Below are positions 57,396 through 64,000 of a stretch of DNA of 64,000 bases, one piece after another (position 1 is the stretch's first letter; each line of letters begins with the position of its first letter). The DNA comes from Bombyx mori (taxonomy: Eukaryota > Arthropoda > Insecta > Lepidoptera > Bombycidae). A model generated the notes under the pieces. That model saw only the letters and a list, made by a program, of their open reading frames with translations. It did not search any database and was not told where the DNA came from. The DNA lies in contig NC_085119.1 of NCBI RefSeq assembly GCF_030269925.1, forward strand, positions 7,725,001 to 7,789,000, given 5' to 3'. A program made the position numbers and the translations under genes.

Positions 57396-57811
57396 AAGTC
57401 GTCGTGACCTAAAGGATAAGACGTCCGGTGCATGTCCGGTGTTGAGCAATGCACCGGTGTTCGAATCTCAGGCGGGGATCAATTTTTTCTAATGAAATAC
57501 GTACTCAACAATTGTTCACGATTGACTTCCATGGTGAAGGAATAACATCGTGCAACAAAAATCAAACCCGCGAAATTATAATTTGCGTAATTACTGGTGG
57601 TAGGACCTAATGTGAGTCCGCACTTGTAGGTACTACCACCCTGCCTATTTCTGCCGTGAAGCAGTAATGCGTTTCGATTTGAAGAGTGGGGCAGCCGTTG
57701 TAACTATACTTGAGACTTTAGAACTTATATCTCAAGGTGGGTGGCGCATTTACGTTGTAGATGTCTATGGGCTCCAGTAACCACTTAACTCCAGGTGGGC
57801 TGTGAGCTTCA
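57396..57811 (+). mobile_element. SINE family A, near full length with tRNA-like head
   Basis: The head GTCGTGACCTAAAGGATAAG (A-box region) and CCGGTGTTCGAATCTCAG (B box) lie about 45 bp apart, as in a polymerase III promoter. They are followed by a body CTAATGAAATACGTACTCAA, AATCAAACCCGCGAAATTAT, then ACTGGTGGTAGGACCTAATG and the tail shared by all family A copies. It lacks the final CACCCATC...AATAAAA, so it is slightly 3'-truncated. Confidence 0.8.
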
Positions 57812-57967
57812 TTTATAAGGTAAATTATTAAGTTACTAACGAATGATACATTGAATTAGAAGATTACTACTATCGAAAATATGCTTGAACTGTTGTTGTG
57901 AGGGCACAATTTCAAAACTACTACAAAAATACATACTTCGACCTAATGTTTCACCCCATATCCGAAC

Positions 57968-58290
57968 TAGGCGACGGGGCAAAGCTAGGCCGCCGTCGCC
58001 CAAAACATGTCCTGTCGAATACCCCGGATACACTCTCGGTTCTTTTGGGCTCTTCAAGCACCGGTCCCCTTATTCGTCGAATTCGTCGACTACGACAAAG
58101 AGATGGACGTGCCAGCTAGCCCATAGACACAGCCCATTGAGTTCGCGCCGGATCTTCTCAGTGGGTCACGATCTCGATCCGGCAGTAAATTCTGCTTTTG
58201 CCAGGGCTAGTGTTGGTAATTTTCTCCGTGAGCTCGCCCAAGCCTGTGAGCTCACCTACCGGTTCGCGCAAATTTGGAATATCCCCTTAC
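57968..58290 (+). mobile_element. Bm1-related SINE, longer variant, degenerate
   Basis: GGCGACGGGGCAAAGCTAGG, TTCGTCGAATTCGTCGACTA, then CCATTGAGTTCGCGCCGGAT and GAGCTCACCTACCGG. Related to 40690-41022. Confidence 0.6.
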
Positions 58291-59565
58291 GCTACCAACA
58301 ATTAGGTAATGAACAAAATAATGTCTCACCTAACCTAAAACGACCTTCACTTTCTGATGTCTATAGACAGCGGCAAGGTTGGTGAGCTCTTTCACTAAAA
58401 ATGACATAGTTGTGACTTCAATGAAATTCATCAAGCATCCGTGTTTATGTTGTCATATCAGTGGGTTCTAGTGAGCACTTAATACAGTGGGGGACCTGAG
58501 CTCTTCTGCCCATATTACTTTAGGATAATCTCCCCAGTCTAAAGCAGGGCAGTGTAATCTACTAGTAGGTCTATGGTTTACTATAATATAAGCTAGAAGA
58601 ATTAATGCTTAGAGCGGTGATCGCAATTCTATTGGTGTTTTTTTAGGCGTTCAAAAATTTATGACGACACGGATCACGTAATTCTGTGATACTAAGCGAA
58701 GGATTGTGATTGTGTTGTAGATATCTTGAAACGGTAATGCTGGTGTATTCCGCTCAGTATCGGTGTTCGTCTTTCGAAGCGTTTACTGCGACCAGTAGCC
58801 GTGCCTTGCCCGACTCAAACGTTTTTTTATCCCTTCTCTGACAGATCGAATTAAAATAAACGCTTCGATAAGGCGTCCTATAATATTATCATCCCTGTAT
58901 TCGGTTACGTGAACGAGTGACGTGCAGTGGGAACGTGGTAGGTCGAACCTGTCTATTTCATGTGTAGGTATATTTTTTGTTCTATCAAAAAAAAAAAAAA
59001 CAGTTGTAACGTTTTTGTATAAGTCATTGTCTAAAGCTCTAAATAGTGCTTATAATGTTCTTGGTCGTGTGAAGTTTCTAATTAAATTTCTAGATATTTT
59101 TAACGTCTTTCGTTCGTATGCAATTTTCATATTTGAAATTCTCATTGTTAACAATTATTTGTTTAAATTTTGCATTGCAAAGTTAACTTATGTACCGGTT
59201 ACGGTTCCGTGACGCTGTATAGTCAAATTTATTATGTAAACACGAGATAAACAAAATATCTTGAGTAGCAGAGATAGTGACAAATTCATTCGCGCGTAAA
59301 TGCTACCGAATTCAACGGAAAAAGGTTTGTTTTTTCCCGGTAAACCGTTACTAATAGCCAGATGGTCAATTTTTTGTTTAGCACATCCATAACAATGATT
59401 ATAGTTGACATACGTGATACATGCTTCAGTGAGAATGAGGTATTTCGTAGCTTCAAATATAACAGAGTTTTATGTAAACTGGTATGTATGACTTGTGAAC
59501 TTGCTCGGGTGTATACAGCTGATATATAGGTACAATACAATAGAGATTTCGACCTCATAATTTCT
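58291..59565. other. AT-rich spacer
   Basis: Open frames at 58922-59212 and 59286-59558 look low-complexity. No splice-bounded exon seen. Confidence 0.45.
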
Positions 59566-59830
59566 TGAAGTTTTCAGTTTCACCAGGACATGTGGACGAG
59601 CAAAGACTTCAGGCAGGAGGGAAGGGATTCGCTAATGGCTGCCTGAGCACCTTCGGAGGAGACCGAAGAACTCAAGGGCAGCTCAAGGGCAGCTATAATA
59701 GATTCATATTACCAGATCGGAACTGCGACCCGCTGAGAAGATCCGGTGAGAAACTTAGCGGGCTGATGTATGAGTTAGGTTGTACGTCGCACTCTTCGCC
59801 GCGTTCGACGAGTACGGTTATTTATGTCTT
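59566..59830 (-). mobile_element. Bm1-related SINE, longer variant, inverted
   Basis: The reverse of 40690-41022: TTTCACCAGGACATGTGGAC, CACCTTCGGAGGAGACCGAA, CGCTGAGAAGATCCGGTGAG and GCGTTCGACGAGTACGGTTA. Confidence 0.65.
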
Positions 59831-60590
59831 CAAGTCCAATGAAATACAAAACAGAAACGAATTATAAGGATTGCTGTAATAAATAAATGCAGTGTGTGTA
59901 TCAAAATTGTATTTCGAATGCTATTCATTAAATGAGTTCTATAATATCATTCAATTATTAGTAAGTATTGAGTTTAAGGCAGAATTTAGCTAGACAACAC
60001 TTGTGCCTATGTATTTAGTTTTATTTTGTAATTGGATCTAGTTTCATCTCTATATGTTTCAAAGATTGGTTGGCTTATGGAGAGTCAAAACTTTAAAATG
60101 ACAATGTACTTATATGAACCAGACTGCAACGTATTCTCATAAATAAAAATGATGAAACAAAGGCAAATTCGTCTTAATTATATCGAATACTCGAACAGAG
60201 GTAGAGCGATATCCACCTTATCGAGTTACCTAGGCTACTGGGCATCTTTGTATCATCATCCTAAAATGCTTTAAGCTAAACCGTTAGACCATGAATTTTC
60301 GAACTTACCTACCAGTCTCACAGATCATTTTCTTTTGGATATTTGTGTCGAGTTAAAACAAAAAACTGATGTGCTCACCATAATAATCGCTTGGGTGATT
60401 TTATGGAAACACGATACTGTTTGCCTCTCACAAAAAGACAAAAAAAGCGACACACGAACGAAATTGTTTTAATCGTCGGAAGCAACTCGGTACACATCAT
60501 TGTAACTTTGTGATTTTAAGTGAGTTTTTTTTTGATTGTGGTCAATTTTTTATTATGGACGAAATTCGAATACGGAAAAAAATTAAACAT
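59831..60590. other. AT-rich spacer
   Basis: No supported feature. Confidence 0.5.
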
Positions 60591-60735
60591 GAATCATCAT
60601 CGTCATCATCATCAACAGCCCACAGTCGTCCACTGCTGGACATAGGCCTCTCCCAATCCACACCACTGAGCCCGGTCTGCGGCTCTCCTCATCCACTTCT
60701 TGCCGACCACCGTGCGGAGGTCATAGCCCGCGTAA
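60591..60735 (-). repeat. Lepidopteran interspersed repeat with ATC microsatellite
   Basis: ATCATCATCGTCATCATCATC, then CAGTCGTCCACTGCTGGACA and TAGGCCTCTCCCAATCCACA. This block is found widely in moth genomes next to (ATC)n or (GAT)n tails, probably a LINE 3' end read in reverse. The class is from general knowledge only. Confidence 0.5.
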
Positions 60736-61619
60736 AGATAATTAAAACTTTTATATTTTAATCACGCGTTTACGTAATCTGTAAAGTAATCTGTAAGTGG
60801 TAGAGTTAATGTTATTGTTATTTATATTTTGACATTCAACAAGGGTGTTATGCTGACATCTAAGTTGAAATAAATGATTTTGAATTTGAATTGAATTAGA
60901 ATTCGAAACGTCGGAAATAACTAATAAAATAAATAAAAATAGCAAAATTAAATCGTAAAAGTCGCTTTATTTATGTCTGGGATTCGCGAAAATCGAAGAC
61001 AATCCTAGACTATGTAATGACTTTTTGAGTTAAAGGCTATATTAAATATAATAGAACAAATAGAAATATCAATAAGCTAATTACGAATAAGGTTGGTTTG
61101 TTTTGTATCTTATACGAAATGGATTGCATATATGCGTTGAATACTCTTTTAATTCGATTCTCTATCAGTACGATTGAAATTAGATAAGGACACGATAATG
61201 GTTGTAGGCTTTTTTGAGAGTCACTGACGTAAAAACTTTGACGTAATACGTTGAGACACCGTACGATTTGTTTGAACTAACTTGCGCATGAAATATCGGT
61301 CGGAGTCAGCTACTGATGGTTCGCTGGCTCACCTACCGCCGTCCTCGCCGACCACAGAAAAAACTGGTAGCTATTTTTATGGTATTCGAATTCCTTCGAA
61401 GCAAATACGCGCGTTTAATCGCACGTAACAATTTATTTAATTCACAGCGTGTTAAAACGAATAGAAAGAAGATGAAAAAAAAACTGGATTTTCTAGTTGT
61501 AAGTACCTACATGCTTATTGGCACGACCGGTATATTTGTTAATGTGTCTGCTCCTTTGATTAGTCATCCGAAGTGAAGCTAAAATTCGCTCCAGCGGCGC
61601 CTACTTGAGATTTCCGGTT
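60736..61619. other. AT-rich spacer with one 86-codon frame
   Basis: 61316-61576 (+) is open for 86 codons, starts MVRWLTYRRPRRPQKK and is basic. It has no known motif and no clear splice sites, so I do not call it a gene. Confidence 0.4.
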
Positions 61620-61869
61620 TTTTTTAAAGCTTAGATTGGTGGACGAGTTCACAGCCCACCTGGTGTTAAGTGGTTACTGGAGCCCATGGACATCTACGAC
61701 GTAAATGCGCCACCCACCTTGAGATATAAGTTCCAAAATCTCAGTATAGTTACAACGGCTGCTCCACCCTTCAAACCGAAACGCATTACTGCTTCACGGC
61801 AGAAATAGGCAGGGCGGTGGTACCTACCCGCGCGGACTCACAAGAGGTCCTACCCTACCACCAGTAAAA
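61620..61869 (-). mobile_element. SINE family A copy, inverted
   Basis: GGTGGACGAGTTCACAGCCC through CACAAGAGGTCCTACCCTAC and CACCAGTAAAAG. Almost complete in the tail part. Confidence 0.8.
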
Positions 61870-62867
61870 GTTAGATACACCGAACATCCACTAGCTTGAT
61901 AATTAATCTATAATCAAACGAAATGCGAGTATGTGTGAGTATGGATTATTCATTTGATCGTAACCCTACCTATCAGATTGCAAAGGTTTGAAAATCATCA
62001 TTAATTAACAATGTTAAGTGAAGCTACCTATTTCGAATGAAAAGAGTTTGGTTAACGAACGGTATGTATAATTAAGCGAGCAAATGAACAAGCTATTAAG
62101 TCAAAAAGAGTCTTGAAAATTCTCGAACAGATGACGTACGTCGTATTTTATAAAAGAAGCCAAAAGCAGGTGACGCTGGAACAAAGCCCTAATAGATTTG
62201 CAAAGTTGACATTAAAACCGGCGAAAAACGGTCGGTGTCTTCTGGCGATGTTTCGGAAACCACAATAAAACCGCACAGTTTTTGAACAGTGTCGCGTGGC
62301 GGCTGCTAAAACTTTTACCAAATTAAACATTGGCATTCAAAATATTTTGGCACACACATGGCTTGGTTACTTAATGATCCGGAATAATATAATTAAGACA
62401 CAACAGATTTTCCTTAAACATTACAACAGAATTTATTTTGTTACATTGTTAACTTCCGTTTATTGTTAACCGTCTTTTTAGAGGACCAATAAATATTTCG
62501 GGTAGAACGAGCCCTACTTTTTTTTTGTATATAGTGGTAGACAAAATGACTTTAAATCAACTCTTTCGTTATCTATGTAGTAAACTTGTCGCCTTTTAAC
62601 TTATAATGAGATACCATTAACGATCTTTGTTGATTTTACAGCATGACAACGTACCAATTACACGTTCCACATCACACGCCGCGACTGAGAAACGGCTTTT
62701 AGGATTCCGTAATCCTTCTAGTATATTCTTCTTCAGCTATACTATATAAGGCGGTTTTTATCGGTAGGGTATCTGGGGGAAGAGAAATGTTGAGTCCATT
62801 TATGCACATACTGTGAAATCGCATGACATCACATTAAAAAGGACATGGAGATTTCCAAATTACTTCA
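61870..62867. other. AT-rich spacer
   Basis: No supported feature. Confidence 0.5.
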
Positions 62868-62880
62868 AATGAAGCTAGTT

Positions 62881-63122
62881 TTTTTTTTTTGTTCTTGAGA
62901 AAATCGCTGGACTTCCGCCGTCCACTGGGGATGGAGGGAGGGTGGGGCATGTCAGAGTCGAAACTGACTAAAACCTCCTGTCGCTCAACAACCAACGTCC
63001 AAACCTCGCATGAGACAGAACTCATGAAAAGGCAAAGGGGGAAAGTGATCTCTCCCATGACCCTCCCCCTCGGGACGCCGGACCGGCGGTCGTCGGCGCC
63101 ACGACCACCAGCCCTCTTGGTT
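62881..63122 (-). mobile_element. R1-clade LINE, 5'-truncated 3' UTR copy
   Basis: T-run, then GAGAAAATCGCTGGACTTCC through CGGTCGTCGGCGCCACGACC, matching the 3' end of the element at 44956. Flanked by a 13-bp duplication AATGAAGCTAGTT (62868-62880 and 63123-63135). An internal stretch present in the longer copy is deleted. Confidence 0.88.
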
Positions 63123-63135
63123 AATGAAGCTAGTT

Positions 63136-63719
63136 AGTTTGTTCAAATGAAGACTTTGTGAGATTCAACAGCATTTAAAGTCCAAAAAAAATGTGCTACT
63201 CTAACTTTTCAACTATTTGTATAAGATTTCGATTCCTGAAATAAAAGGGATTTTAGACCATTAAATAATCTTTGAATAAAACTCAGCTTGCACAAATATA
63301 TGTTGGGCTTTTGTATTTATATAATTGTGTAGTTGGGATATAAAATATTTTCTGATATTATATTATATACTGCATACGGAACCATTCTTTTTGCATTGCC
63401 CGACACTCCCTTGCTAGTTTTTTTAACTATTATGACCTGGCCTACGAGGAATATAATTAATAAAATATACGTTTTGATAAGATTTGGAATATGTTTTATG
63501 TTATTGTAATTTTACAAATAAATGTTTTTGATTAATTTATGATACATTTATTTTGTTATTGTTAAGTTTGTTCAGATATATACCTATTTTAATTTTTGAT
63601 AAGGATAGTTTTACACGGTTTTGACAACTCTAAAGTGCTGAAGGAATTTAACATAATATAATAATATAATATCGAATTTTATTAAATGTACGCAGTAATA
63701 CATCCAAGTGAATTGTGAA
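63136..63719. other. AT-rich spacer
   Basis: No supported feature. Confidence 0.5.
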
Positions 63720-64000
63720 TTGCTAATTATCATGTTGGATCATGTTGCTAATTATCTCACGGATCGTTTGGAACCTCTGGGTCTGCGGAGGGATTTCGAT
63801 TCCTTCTGTATTTTATACCGTATGTTCCATGGGAATGCTCTGAGGAATTGTTTGAGATGATCCCTTCATCTCCTTTTTATCATCGCACCTCCTGCCATCG
63901 GAGCAGAGTTCATCCATATTACCTGAAGCCACTGCGGTCATCACAGTGCGTTTTCAGAGGTCTTTTTTGCCACGCACCATCCGGCTATGGATTGAGCTCC
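63720..64000 (+). pseudogene. LINE family B ORF2 C-terminal fragment, cut by window end
   Basis: With frame breaks it reads PLGLRRDFDSFCILYRMFHG, then HRTSCHRSRVHPYYLKP and a PRTIRLW-type ending (CCATCCGGCTATGG). This parallels 53903-54424 on the other strand. In-frame stops show it is dead. The 3' tail lies beyond the window. Confidence 0.7.

Noticed and set aside
61316..61576. 86-codon basic open frame
   Set aside because: No motif, no splice signals and no start context that stands out. Length is within chance.
62148..62336. 62-codon - strand frame with hydrophobic end
   Set aside because: Short, no homologous motif and no supporting context.
1..64000. CRISPR arrays, bacterial operons or phage modules
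   Set aside because: No regularly spaced repeats or bacterial gene organisation. The DNA is intron-bearing animal sequence.

Overview
The window is animal nuclear DNA from a lepidopteran, almost certainly a silkworm (Bombyx). It is AT-rich and intron-rich, and densely populated by Bm1-like SINEs, a tRNA-derived SINE with a long LINE-like tail, truncated LINE tails, R1-clade retrotransposon copies, MITEs and Helitron-like repeats. There are no operons or CRISPR arrays. The genus is inferred from recognising these repeat families, not from a search.

The one fully resolvable host gene is a retinal degeneration C (rdgC/PPEF) orthologue. This is a calcium-regulated serine/threonine phosphatase on the + strand, 13104-42383. 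Thirteen coding exons could be placed, all splice phases agree, and the spliced frame is 623 codons plus stop. The domain order is IQ motif, PPP catalytic domain with all six metal ligands, then one degenerate and two canonical EF-hand loops. The first stop (TGA, 42381-42383) is followed in frame by 61 open, coding-like codons ending in TAA (42567-42569). This makes the gene a candidate for stop-codon readthrough, or for a recently acquired stop, and is the most interesting host signal here.

Upstream (1-13100) lie intergenic AT-rich DNA, several repeats, a decayed R1-type reverse transcriptase fragment (7.2-7.8 kb), and two phase-compatible exons of a gene I do not recognise (8532-8682 and 9161-9368). 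The introns of rdgC are loaded with transposon insertions. These include a triple nest (20.7-21.3 kb), a composite SINE flanked by a 71-bp target duplication (14.1-14.7 kb), and a tail-to-tail SINE pair (29.3-29.9 kb).

Downstream (42.6-64 kb) I found no convincing host gene. The region is dominated by a nearly full-length, GC-rich R1-clade non-LTR retrotransposon on the - strand (44956-51505, 8-bp target duplication). It has a gag-like ORF1 with zinc knuckles and an ORF2 with endonuclease, reverse transcriptase and a C-terminal zinc finger. The two ORFs are joined by a TAATG stop-start overlap, and each is broken once by a one-base homopolymer expansion. The remainder holds a hAT-type MITE, other LINE 3' ends, SINEs and AT-rich spacer.
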